Below are positions 5,991-13,481 of a stretch of 16,433 bases of DNA, piece by piece; position 1 is the first letter of the stretch; each line of letters starts with the position of its first letter. This stretch comes from JAYGED01 sp046582565. GTDB taxonomy: Bacteria > Pseudomonadota > Alphaproteobacteria > JAAXGF01. The DNA lies in assembly GCA_046582565.1 (NCBI GenBank), contig JAYGED010000174.1, forward strand, positions 1-16,433, read 5' to 3'. Under the pieces are notes generated by a model. That model was given only the letters and a program-made list of their open reading frames with translations, was not told the DNA's origin and made no database searches. A program made the translations under genes and the position numbers.

Positions 5991-8286
5991 TATTGCTTTT
6001 GTCTGCCCCTGGTATGGCGCGGATCTCACCGGTGGAGCGGAGAGTCACACCCGGGAAGTTGCTACGCGCCTCGCCGCGCGAGGGCATGATGTTCATGTGC
6101 TGACGACCTGCTCGCCGTCGTTTCAGGGAAACTGGTCGGAAAATTTCCACAAACCGGGTCAAACGAAACTGGATGGCGTGACCGTACATCGCTTCGAGGT
6201 CGATGTTCGCAATGATATCGCCTTCGATGTTACCAACCAGTATCTCCTGAGCCAGACCCTCGGATCGACACCGGAAACCACGGCCCTGGAGAAAGCCCAC
6301 TCAGATATATTCTTTCGGGAAAATATAAACTCACGCGCACTTCAGAGTTATATCTCTGATAACGTTGATGAATTTAAATATTTTGTCTTCATTCCCTATC
6401 TTTACGGTACATCGATTTTCGGCGCCCGGTCCTGCCCGGGGAAAGCCATCCTCAATCCCTGCCTGCATGATGAGGTCTATGCCTACCTGCCCGAGGTTGC
6501 GGAAATGTTTGGCCAGGCCGCCCATGTGCTGTGCCTGAGCGATGGAGAGAAGCAGCTCGCTATAAATCTCTATGGTCCCGCCATAGCCGCAAAGATCACG
6601 GTCGTCGGAGCCGGCGTGGAGTCCGATTCCAGTGACACAGCTCAAGCGGAAATCGATGACCCGCCAAGCAATTTTCTCTTATGCCTGGGACGGCGAGACC
6701 CTGGAAAGGGGCTGAACCTTCTGATCGAGTCATGGCGGACTTTTAAGAGCCGCAACGGAGATTCAAACCTGGAACTCATTCTTGCCGGGCCCGGCAGCAG
6801 TGACTATGGCGCGCCCGATTGCGCTGCCAGGGATATGGGTCTGGTCGACGGCGCCACCAAACGATGGTTGCTCGAAAATTGCCGCGCCCTTGTTCAGCCT
6901 AGCCCGAACGAAAGCTACTCCCGTGTTCTCATGGAAGCCTGGCTGGCCGGCAGGCCGGCACTCGTGAACAGCGGCTGCCTGGCGACGGCGCGCGCCATGG
7001 CGCTGGCATCCGGTGGCTGGGCGGCCGGGTCGGAGGATGAATGGTGCGCTGCCTTGGAACAGATTGATAAGGCCGGGCAGGAAGAATTACACCGCCTCGG
7101 ACAGCAAGGCGCCGCCTATGCCGAAAAATATGCCAATTGGGATCGGGTCATCGATGCCTACGAGGAAATCCTCTTAACCCAGCCCTTGAGTGCGCTTGAA
7201 AGCATCCGTGCTTCGGAGGCAACAGGCGCTCTTCACCAACTGTTGCCGACCCTGCGCGCCGGCGATGCCATCTCCAACCAGGTGCTTTGGTTTCAGAAGG
7301 TATTCCGCGCCAAGGGATTGAAATCGGAAATCTATGTGAAGACCTGTTCGCCTGAATATTCCCATCTCATCAAGCCGGTTGATAGTGATCGCCCGGCCTC
7401 CGGCGAGGCGCTCTTGTTTCATCATTCCATCGGCAACGAGATCACCAAAATTGCCGCCGATCACCACGGCCCAAAGGCCCTGCTGTATCACAACATCACG
7501 CCGCATCAATTCTATGAGGCTTATGATCCGGATTTCGCCACTCTGCTCAAGGAGGGCAGGGAAGCCCTGCCGGACCTGGTTCCCCATTTCTCCAGGACCT
7601 ATGCGGATAGCGCCTTTAACGCGTCCGAATTGTCGGAGGCCGGATTTCCCGCGCCATCGATCCTGCCGATCATCGTCGACCCGTCGCGGTGGGCCCAGAA
7701 GCCGGATAACAGCTTGGTCAGCCTGCTGAGTGACGGCATAAAGAACATCTTGTTTGTCGGACGTCTTGCGCCAAACAAAGGGCATCTCGACCTGGTTGAT
7801 GCGTTCTACCGCTACCTTTGTCTCGATGCCGGGGCTCGATTGATTTTGGCGGGATATGTCGACTACCGCGCGGAATTTACCAAGGTGCTGCTCAAGAAAA
7901 TCGAAGACTATGGTATTAAAAGCCGGGTTCTGATTCTCCGTGATGTCGACGAAAGTTCGCTCTACACCCTCTACCGTAGCGCTGATTTATTCTGGAGCTT
8001 CTCGGATCACGAAGGCTTTTGTGTGCCGGTGGTCGAGGCAATGTGGTTCGATGTGCCGGTCTTGGCATTTTCCTGTACGGCGGTGCCGGAGACAATGGCG
8101 GACGCCGGCCTTCTTTTTGATGACAAAACCGACCCAAAGGCATCCGCGGCCCTCGCTTATCACTTGGTAAACGATGCCTCGCTTCGATCGGCGATTGTTG
8201 CTGCGCAACAGCGTCGCCGTGAAGCCTTTACCATCGACAATCTACTGCCGCAGGTTTTGTCGATGATTGACGATTTTACTGCCTGA
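5980..8286 (+). CDS. Tandem-domain GT4 glycosyltransferase (two GT-B modules)
   Basis: This 768-residue protein is twice the usual GT4 length and contains two complete modules. Module 1 (about 1-395) opens with AFVCPWYGADLTGGAESH, has LCLGRRDPGKGLNLL near residue 230, and ends with the EX7E motif ESYSRVLME (E311, E319). Module 2 (about 400-768) has LRAGDAISNQVLWF, the acceptor-side HHSIGNE and YHNITPHQFYE, FVGRLAPNKGHLDLV, and EX7E as EGFCVPVVE (E678, E686). Both active sites look intact, which suggests two linkages made by one polypeptide, as in multi-domain mannosyltransferases such as WbdA. Module 1 resembles the whole of the next gene. The ATG overlaps the preceding stop by 11 bases and lacks a strong ribosome binding site. 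Donor specificity is not readable; GDP-mannose is the context-based guess. Confidence 0.9.
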   Translation: MTNSIAFVCPWYGADLTGGAESHTREVATRLAARGHDVHVLTTCSPSFQGNWSENFHKPGQTKLDGVTVHRFEVDVRNDIAFDVTNQYLLSQTLGSTPETTALEKAHSDIFFRENINSRALQSYISDNVDEFKYFVFIPYLYGTSIFGARSCPGKAILNPCLHDEVYAYLPEVAEMFGQAAHVLCLSDGEKQLAINLYGPAIAAKITVVGAGVESDSSDTAQAEIDDPPSNFLLCLGRRDPGKGLNLLIESWRTFKSRNGDSNLELILAGPGSSDYGAPDCAARDMGLVDGATKRWLLENCRALVQPSPNESYSRVLMEAWLAGRPALVNSGCLATARAMALASGGWAAGSEDEWCAALEQIDKAGQEELHRLGQQGAAYAEKYANWDRVIDAYEEILLTQPLSALESIRASEATGALHQLLPTLRAGDAISNQVLWFQKVFRAKGLKSEIYVKTCSPEYSHLIKPVDSDRPASGEALLFHHSIGNEITKIAADHHGPKALLYHNITPHQFYEAYDPDFATLLKEGREALPDLVPHFSRTYADSAFNASELSEAGFPAPSILPIIVDPSRWAQKPDNSLVSLLSDGIKNILFVGRLAPNKGHLDLVDAFYRYLCLDAGARLILAGYVDYRAEFTKVLLKKIEDYGIKSRVLILRDVDESSLYTLYRSADLFWSFSDHEGFCVPVVEAMWFDVPVLAFSCTAVPETMADAGLLFDDKTDPKASAALAYHLVNDASLRSAIVAAQQRRREAFTIDNLLPQVLSMIDDFTA

Positions 8287-9452
8287 TGCGCCTCGCTTTT
8301 GTCACACAAAGATGCGGCCTCGATGTCAATGGCGGGGCCGAGCTTGTATGCCGGCAGGTCGCCGAAAACCTGTCCCGACAGTTCGATATCGAAATCCTCA
8401 CCACATGCGCGCTGGATTATGTGACTTGGGCCAACCATTACCCGGCGGAGACGACGCAAATCAACGGCGTTACGGTCCGCCGCTTCCCGGTCGAAGAGCA
8501 GCGAAATAACATGCTCTTCAATCTGCTGTCTGAAACTCTGCGGCTGAGGCGCAAATCGGCCCCGAGGGCCGAACAGGTCGCCTGGATGAAAGCGCAGGGA
8601 CCCTGGTCTCCCGCGTTATTGGAATACATTAGTGAACATAAGCAAGATTATGATTTGTTTGTGTTTTATGGGTATCTCTATGCGCAGGTTTTCTTTGGCC
8701 TTCCCACCGTTGCGGACAAGTCCGTCTTGGTGCCCTTCTGCCATGATGAATGGATGATCGATCTGCCGATATTCAATGAGATTTTCGATCTGACCCGCTT
8801 GGTGATTTACAGCACCCATTCAGAGCGGGATTTTCTGCTCGGCCGCTTTCCCCATCTCGACCCGGCCGGCCCGGTTATCGGCACCGGCATCTCAGTGCCC
8901 GAGGCGGTGGACGGCGCGCGTTTTTGCAATTTACACGGGCTAGAGCCCGGTTATCTGCTCTATCTCGGACGGATCGATCACTCGAAAGGTTGCGGCGAGC
9001 TTTTCGATTTTTACCGGGAAGCCGTGAAGACCCATGAGAATCTGCCCAAGCTGGTCGTCCTGGGACGCGCCGTCATGAAGTTGCCGATCGATGAATGGTT
9101 CTTCTCGCCGGGCTTTGTCTCCGAGCAGGAAAAATGGGACGCCATAGAAGGGGCGGGCCTGATTGTTCTGCCTTCGCAATACGAGAGCTTGTCCATTGCG
9201 GTCATCGAAGGCTGGTTCAGGGCCAAACCGGCCTTGGTAAATGGCCGCTGTGATGTGCTGGTCGATCAGTGCAGGCGCGCCCAAGGCGGGCTTTGGTACA
9301 ACGGCCAGGAAGAATTCAACTTAAGGCTTGAAACATTGCTCTCGGAGGCCGGTGCTCAATTCGGCCAACAAGGGCAAGAGTTTGCCGAGCAGCATTACTC
9401 TTGGCCCCATATTGTAGAAAAGTATATCCATGCGCTTGCTGATACCGGATGA
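8286..9452 (+). CDS. GT4-family glycosyltransferase, paralogue of the upstream module 1
   Basis: The 388-residue product is a single GT-B protein. Its N-terminus, TQRCGLDVNGGAELVCRQVA, and the stretches LTTCALDYVTWAN (39-51), GVTVRRFPVEEQRNN (61-75) and FCHDEWMIDLP (151-161) parallel module 1 of the preceding gene, which has GGAESHTREVA, LTTC, GVTVHRFEVDVRND and LHDEVYAYLP. The two are therefore paralogous. The donor half has YLLYLGRIDHSKG (223-235) and EX7E as ESLSIAVIE (E300, E308). The ATG shares its A with the previous TGA (TGATG), an arrangement typical of translational coupling. It should transfer a sugar to the same glycan on the cytoplasmic side; linkage and donor are unknown. Confidence 0.9.
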   Translation: MRLAFVTQRCGLDVNGGAELVCRQVAENLSRQFDIEILTTCALDYVTWANHYPAETTQINGVTVRRFPVEEQRNNMLFNLLSETLRLRRKSAPRAEQVAWMKAQGPWSPALLEYISEHKQDYDLFVFYGYLYAQVFFGLPTVADKSVLVPFCHDEWMIDLPIFNEIFDLTRLVIYSTHSERDFLLGRFPHLDPAGPVIGTGISVPEAVDGARFCNLHGLEPGYLLYLGRIDHSKGCGELFDFYREAVKTHENLPKLVVLGRAVMKLPIDEWFFSPGFVSEQEKWDAIEGAGLIVLPSQYESLSIAVIEGWFRAKPALVNGRCDVLVDQCRRAQGGLWYNGQEEFNLRLETLLSEAGAQFGQQGQEFAEQHYSWPHIVEKYIHALADTG

Positions 9453-10587
9453 AAGCCTTCGCACGGCGCCTAAGTCGGGTATCGGGCGCTATACCATGGA
9501 GCTTATCGAAGGCTTAAGGGCGCGGCCCGATATTTCGGACCTGCAGACCTTCCGCCGGGGTTCGGTCGGCTATGAGCCGTTGGCCGTCCTGGGGTCCGCC
9601 GAGGTTCCTTTCTCGATCCGCTTGCGCCAACAGCTGCTGGAGCACTCAAACCTTGTATACCGCCTGCATGGCGCGCTCAGAGAACGCCATTACGCCCGCC
9701 TCCTGGCGCCCTATAGCGACTATATTTATCACGAACCAAATTTCATTTTGCGCCCCTTCGAGGGCCTGAAAATCGCCACGATTCACGACATCTCGATCAT
9801 TCACTATCCGGAATATCATCCCAGTCTTCGGGTTCGTTTCATTGCCGGCCACCTGGAAGAAACGCTGCGCGATGCCAACCGGATTGTTGTTGATTCAAAT
9901 CTCGTTCGCGCAGAGCTGATTGATCTGTTCGGCCTAGCGGAAGATAAAATCGTAACAGTCCCGCTCGGCGTCGACTGCGGTTTCAGGCCCCGGGAGGGCG
10001 CGGCGGTAGAAGCAATATTGCAACGCTACGAGCTTGATTATAAGCAATTTTTCTTTGTGGTCGGCACAGTCGAGCCGCGCAAGAATCTAAAACGGGCCTT
10101 CGAGGCCTACAGCCGTCTGCCAGAGCGCGTTCAAGACAGAATGCCCCTCGTCCTGACCGGCAAGAGGGGATGGGATGACGATCTGCTCGAGACCCTCGAC
10201 GGTCTGATCGCGCGCGGCCGGGTTCGTTTTCTCGGCTATGTTCCAGAAACGGATTTGCAGGCGCTTTATGCGTCCGCGGGTCTGGTCCTGTTTCTGTCGG
10301 TCTATGAAGGCTTCGGTTTTCCGGTCCTTGAATCCCTGGCCTCGGCGACGCCGATCATCACGTCTGCGGGCACCGCCATGGAGGAGATCGCCGGTTCCCT
10401 GGCCGTCCTCGTGGACCCCCATGATGCGGTCGCCATTACCGACGCCATTCAAGGGGTGTTGGACGGGCGGGAGTATTACGCGGGTGACGAATTCTCAGGT
10501 CTGGCCCGCCAGCATGCCGCCGGCTATAGCTGGCAACGAACCATCGATCAAATGATGACGATTTACCGCTCGCTATCGGGCGCGTGA
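9430..10587 (+). CDS. GT4-family glycosyltransferase, WbdB/MtfB-like
   Basis: This 385-residue enzyme has the features of GT4 mannosyl-type transferases of O-antigen clusters. It carries SGIGRYTMEL (16-25), ATIHDISIIHYPEYH (116-130), FVVGTVEPRKNLKRAFEAY (209-227), LTGKRGWDDDLL (242-253), and the EX7E motif EGFGFPVLE (E293, E301) followed by SATPIITSAGTAMEEI. The similarity to WbdB, WbpY and MtfB-type enzymes is from motif memory, not a search. The start overlaps the previous gene by 23 bases. It is the last gene of the rightward unit, ending 48 bases before the stop of the opposing small gene. A role in adding an early or repeating mannose is plausible given ManC. Confidence 0.9.
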   Translation: MRLLIPDESLRTAPKSGIGRYTMELIEGLRARPDISDLQTFRRGSVGYEPLAVLGSAEVPFSIRLRQQLLEHSNLVYRLHGALRERHYARLLAPYSDYIYHEPNFILRPFEGLKIATIHDISIIHYPEYHPSLRVRFIAGHLEETLRDANRIVVDSNLVRAELIDLFGLAEDKIVTVPLGVDCGFRPREGAAVEAILQRYELDYKQFFFVVGTVEPRKNLKRAFEAYSRLPERVQDRMPLVLTGKRGWDDDLLETLDGLIARGRVRFLGYVPETDLQALYASAGLVLFLSVYEGFGFPVLESLASATPIITSAGTAMEEIAGSLAVLVDPHDAVAITDAIQGVLDGREYYAGDEFSGLARQHAAGYSWQRTIDQMMTIYRSLSGA

Positions 10588-10625
10588 GGAGTGAGCTTGT
10601 CTCGAGGTAGGTGCTGACGGTTACG

Positions 10626-10646
10626 CCGTTCTCCCTTAGGGAACGG
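10626..10646. terminator. Possible hairpin between converging genes
   Basis: CCGTTC at 10626-10631 pairs with GAACGG at 10641-10646, and two further inner pairs leave a five-base loop. No T-run follows on either strand, so it is not a standard intrinsic terminator. It sits where the rightward glycan unit meets the leftward small gene and overlaps that gene's stop codon. Confidence 0.3.
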
Positions 10647-10950
10647 TAGATTCGCGCTGCAGAATGTTGCTGAAGCTCGTATAGAGACCGCCACCACCAA
10701 AGAAAATAGTCGAGAGCGTGGCGATAACGAGAACGGCTAAAACCCAGCGATGAAATGAAATCGGGCCGCGGGTGAGCGCCTCAAAGCGATGGGCCCGGCG
10801 ATCCGCCGCCACTCGGCGATCCACCACTGCCTTGTGATCCGCCGCAGCCTGGCGATGTCCCCCTACACGGCGATCCGTTTCCCCAACACGGCGATCCGCC
10901 CCGACACGGCGATTCTTTGCTTGATGGTCAGGTTTCATCCTGCGATGCAT
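10636..10950 (-). CDS. Putative small membrane protein with arginine-rich hexapeptide repeats
   Basis: The 104-residue frame encodes seven tandem units of six or seven residues (about 13-55) of the form D-R-R-V-G/A-x, giving a highly basic N-terminal tail. A single strong hydrophobic segment WVLAVLVIATLSTIFF (69-84) and a short polar C-terminus follow. A basic tail before one membrane span predicts a cytoplasmic N-terminus by the positive-inside rule. I recognise no family. The ribosome binding site is poor at the first ATG; a second ATG at residue 5 (10938-10936) is possible, with AGG directly before it. In favour of a real gene are the frame-keeping repeat units and the well-formed hydrophobic span. 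Against are the weak start and the low-complexity DNA, which also leaves the opposite strand open. Confidence 0.5.
   Translation of the reverse strand: MHRRMKPDHQAKNRRVGADRRVGETDRRVGGHRQAAADHKAVVDRRVAADRRAHRFEALTRGPISFHRWVLAVLVIATLSTIFFGGGGLYTSFSNILQRESTVP
10789..10914 (-). repeat. Degenerate 18/21-base tandem repeat
   Basis: Read on the plus strand, the unit resembles CACGGCGATCCG plus 6-9 variable bases, repeated about seven times. Copies near 10877-10915 are the best preserved. Unit lengths are multiples of three, so copy-number change would keep the minus-strand reading frame and add or remove D-R-R-V-x-x units. Confidence 0.65.
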
Positions 10951-11160
10951 TCAAAATTGCGACTCAAACGGATGCGCCCGGAGTTTGGTAAGACAGGCAT
11001 GGAGGCCCTAGCTGCTTCATGTGACAAGACAAATCACGGCTGGTCGTTTCCAGATGCATCTACTTTTAAGTCATCATAATTTAATATTTTAATAATGCGA
11101 CATCAAGCCCCGGAATAGGCGTAGTCATGGCTATCGGGCGATTCCGCTGCAGTACGAACA
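10951..11160. other. Non-coding spacer with AT-rich tract
   Basis: I see no supported gene in these 210 bases. A tract at about 11061-11097 is almost entirely A and T, unlike its surroundings, and ends some 60 bases from the tRNA 3' end. It could hold the promoter of the minus-strand small gene, but no clear -35/-10 pair was found. Confidence 0.5.
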
Positions 11161-11250
11161 TGGCGGATGGGGTGGGATTCGAACCCACGAGACCCTTTCA
11201 GGCCTGCCGGTTTTCAAGACCGGTCCCTTCAACCGCTCGGGCACCCATCC
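11161..11250 (-). tRNA. tRNA-Ser (anticodon UGA)
   Basis: The minus strand reads GGATGGGTGCCCGAGCGG at its 5' end and closes with a T arm GTGGG-TTCGAAT-CCCAC, acceptor CCCATCC, discriminator G and encoded CCA (11163-11161). The anticodon loop CTTGAAA (11218-11212) is closed by CCGGT/ACCGG and gives anticodon TGA. The 90-base length and long variable arm are those of a class II serine tRNA. Acceptor pairing GGATGGG with CCCATCC is perfect. It reads UCA and, by wobble, other UCN codons. Confidence 0.96.
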
Positions 11251-11262
11251 GCTAGGGGTGCT

Positions 11263-11291
11263 TCAATAGTCGATCTCGACCGCTCTCACAA
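11263..11291 (-). promoter_or_regulatory. Possible promoter of tRNA-Ser
   Basis: On the minus strand, TTGTGA (11291-11286) and TATTGA (11268-11263) are 17 bases apart, the ideal sigma-70 spacing. The first matches TTGACA at four positions, the second TATAAT at three. Initiation would fall a few bases before the mature tRNA 5' end at 11250. The match is modest. Confidence 0.35.
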
Positions 11292-11365
11292 GACGGCGGG
11301 TCTATCCCTGTAGGATTGGTCACCGTAAGATTGGACTGAGAGCGTTTTCGTCTAGCGAGGAAGCC

Positions 11366-12757
11366 ATGGACCGCAAGGGCGCCATAAAACGGATTGAGAG
11401 CTATTTCGACGACGGCGGTTTCTTCGCGGACCTTGCCCGCCGGGTGGCTGTTCACAGCGAAAGCCAGGACCCGGCCCAGGCCGACGAACTCATGCGCTAT
11501 CTCACCGGGGAAATGCAGCCCGGTTTCGAAGCCCTGGGTTTCACCTGCCGCATCTTCCCCAACCCGGTGGCGCGTGGCGGGCCGTTTCTGGTTGCCGAGC
11601 GTCATGAAGCCGACGATCAGACGACGGTCATGAGCTACGGCCACGGCGACGTGGTGCGCGGCTATGATGACCAGTGGTCCGAGGGGCTCGATCCTTGGGT
11701 GCTGGAGAAGCGCGCAGACCGTTGGTATGGCCGGGGAACTGCCGACAACAAGGGCCAGCACAGTATCAACATGGCCGCCATGGGCGCGGTGATCGAAGAA
11801 CGCGGCGCCCTCGGTTTCAACGCCGTCGTGCTGATTGAAACCGGCGAGGAGGCTGGATCGCCGGGCCTGCGCGAATTCTGCCAGGCAAATCAGGCGCTGT
11901 TCCCCGCCGATGTTTTCATCGCTTCCGACGGGCCGCGCCTGCACCCGGACCGGCCCACCATATTCATGGGTTCGCGCGGCGTGTTCAGTTTCGACCTGGA
12001 AGTGAAATTACGCGACGGCGGCCATCACTCCGGCAATTGGGGCGGGCTGCTGGCCAATCCGGGCATCATCCTGGCCCATGCCATCGCCAGCCTGACCACG
12101 GCGAGCGGCGAGATTTTAGTGCCTGAATGGCGGCCGCCGCCGATATCCAATTCAGTTCGTGATGCGGTCGCCGGGCTGACCATTGACGGCGGCGCCCATG
12201 CCCCCGAGATCGACCCCGAATGGGGCGAGCCGGGGCTGGCCGCAGCGGAAAAAGTCTTCGCCTGGAACAGCTTTGAAGTGCTCGCCTTCAAGACCGGCAA
12301 TCCGGAAAACCCGGTCAACGCGGTTCCGCCCCACGCCAAGGCCCATTGCTCTATCCGCTTTGTGCCGCCCTGCGACCCGGTGGATTTTGTGGCCGGTCTG
12401 CGGAGGCATCTGGACGCCGCCGGCTTTACCATGGTGCAGATTACCCCCGAGGCCGATCACATGGCGGCGACCCGCCTCGATCCCGACCATCCCTGGGCGC
12501 GCTGGGTAGTCGCCTCTTTGGACGCCACGTCCGGCAAGCCCACAGCGGTGCTGCCCAATCTCGGCGGCTCCCTGCCCAACGATGTCTTTTCCGAGCTCCT
12601 CGGCCTGCCGACAATCTGGGTGCCCCATTCCTATGTGTCCTGCTCCCAGCATGCGCCGGATGAACATATCCTTGAGGCGACCAGCCGCGAGGCGCTGCAA
12701 ATCATGACCGGATTGTTCTGGGATTTAGGTGATTCTAACGGCGGTCGGCCAGGATGA
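11366..12757 (+). CDS. M20-family metallopeptidase (dipeptidase / deacylase-like)
   Basis: The 463-residue protein keeps the full M20 zinc site: H93 and D95 in SYGHGDVV, D127 in GRGTADNKGQ, the catalytic and metal glutamates E161/E162 in ETGEEAGSPG, D188 in SDGP, and H429 in QHAPDEH near the C-terminus. A dimerisation insert begins around residue 200 (GSRGVFSFDLEVK, then HHSGNWGGLLANPG). M20 enzymes hydrolyse peptide or amide bonds of small substrates such as dipeptides, acyl amino acids or carbamoyl compounds; the substrate is not evident here. No signal peptide is present, so it should be cytoplasmic. GAGGAA three bases before the ATG gives a clear ribosome binding site. Its last 23 bases overlap the convergent exporter gene. 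Confidence 0.9.
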   Translation: MDRKGAIKRIESYFDDGGFFADLARRVAVHSESQDPAQADELMRYLTGEMQPGFEALGFTCRIFPNPVARGGPFLVAERHEADDQTTVMSYGHGDVVRGYDDQWSEGLDPWVLEKRADRWYGRGTADNKGQHSINMAAMGAVIEERGALGFNAVVLIETGEEAGSPGLREFCQANQALFPADVFIASDGPRLHPDRPTIFMGSRGVFSFDLEVKLRDGGHHSGNWGGLLANPGIILAHAIASLTTASGEILVPEWRPPPISNSVRDAVAGLTIDGGAHAPEIDPEWGEPGLAAAEKVFAWNSFEVLAFKTGNPENPVNAVPPHAKAHCSIRFVPPCDPVDFVAGLRRHLDAAGFTMVQITPEADHMAATRLDPDHPWARWVVASLDATSGKPTAVLPNLGGSLPNDVFSELLGLPTIWVPHSYVSCSQHAPDEHILEATSREALQIMTGLFWDLGDSNGGRPG

Positions 12758-13379
12758 GATGACCGGCGATAGCGGCGAATATTGACGCGGTGAACCATTG
12801 CTGCAGGCGCCAGACTCTGGGATGAGACGCTAGCCAATAGCCGAGATGGCCGAAGAAGTAGGCCACGACGAGATTGATGCTGTTGCCGGTCACATTGAAG
12901 ATCACCCCGAGCAGGATGAATTGTGCCAAGACGCTGCCCCGTTCCGGATCGGTGAACTGGGGAATGAAGGCGATATAGAACATGCCCGATTTCGGGTTCA
13001 TGATGTTGGTCACCATTGCCTGGCGGAAGACAAGGATCAACGGGTCTCGGCGGGTGGTGCTGTCGCGGCCGGGCAGGGCGCCGCCGACCAGCAGGACGCG
13101 AAACGCGAGATAGATCAGATAGGCGGCGCCCAGGTAGCGCAGCCCGTCATAGGCAATTTGCGAAGCGGCGATGACGGCGGCGACACCAAAGGCCGCTGCC
13201 AGACAGAACATGAAAGAACCCAGGGAGAGGCCGAGCACCGAAACCGCGCCGGCCAGGCGGCCCTGGCCGATGCTGCGGGCGATGGCGAACATCATGCCGG
13301 GGCCGGGCGCCGCCCCGACCGCCAGGGTGGCAATCATGAAAACGCTGAAGGCCGACCAGTCGGGAAGCAGGGAAATCAT
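12735..13379 (-). CDS. LysE/RhtB-family amino-acid exporter
   Basis: The 214-residue, strongly hydrophobic protein has the family's N-terminal signature, VGAAPGPGMMFAIARSIGQG (21-40), about six predicted membrane helices, and the mid-protein loop with FRQAMVTNIMNPKSGMFYIAF before the later helices. LysE/RhtB proteins export amino acids or related metabolites across the inner membrane, driven by ion gradients. Length matches the usual 200-215 residues. It faces the M20 peptidase gene and overlaps its 3' end by 23 bases. It starts 103 bases from the divergent lytic transglycosylase gene. A functional link with the peptidase (peptide breakdown and export of excess amino acid) is conceivable but not shown. 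The ribosome binding site is weak (GAGAG about 11 bases upstream). Confidence 0.9.
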   Translation of the reverse strand: MISLLPDWSAFSVFMIATLAVGAAPGPGMMFAIARSIGQGRLAGAVSVLGLSLGSFMFCLAAAFGVAAVIAASQIAYDGLRYLGAAYLIYLAFRVLLVGGALPGRDSTTRRDPLILVFRQAMVTNIMNPKSGMFYIAFIPQFTDPERGSVLAQFILLGVIFNVTGNSINLVVAYFFGHLGYWLASHPRVWRLQQWFTASIFAAIAGHLILADRR

Positions 13380-13481
13380 GAGGGATCATACTCTCAACAG
13401 ACCGTTCCATGAATATGCTTGCTATCTCCCCGGGCTTCGGACGATCATCGCCCCGAATCAGACCTCATCGAAGGGATTGGC

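Noticed and set aside
7174..7785. 203-codon minus-strand open frame inside the tandem glycosyltransferase
   Set aside because: It is antisense to continuous glycosyltransferase coding sequence and has no motif.
10789..10914. CRISPR-like array
   Set aside because: Units are only 18-21 bases with no conserved repeat/spacer alternation and no cas genes nearby; they fit a coding hexapeptide repeat.
10789..11079. Plus-strand frame across the tandem repeats
   Set aside because: It is open because the repeat lacks stops on both strands; it has no hydrophobic span and a low-complexity, His/Ile/Arg-rich product.
11252..11944. 230-codon minus-strand open frame opposite the M20 peptidase and into the tRNA leader
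   Set aside because: It is antisense to the metal-binding part of the M20 gene, has no domain signature, and its end crosses the tRNA upstream region.
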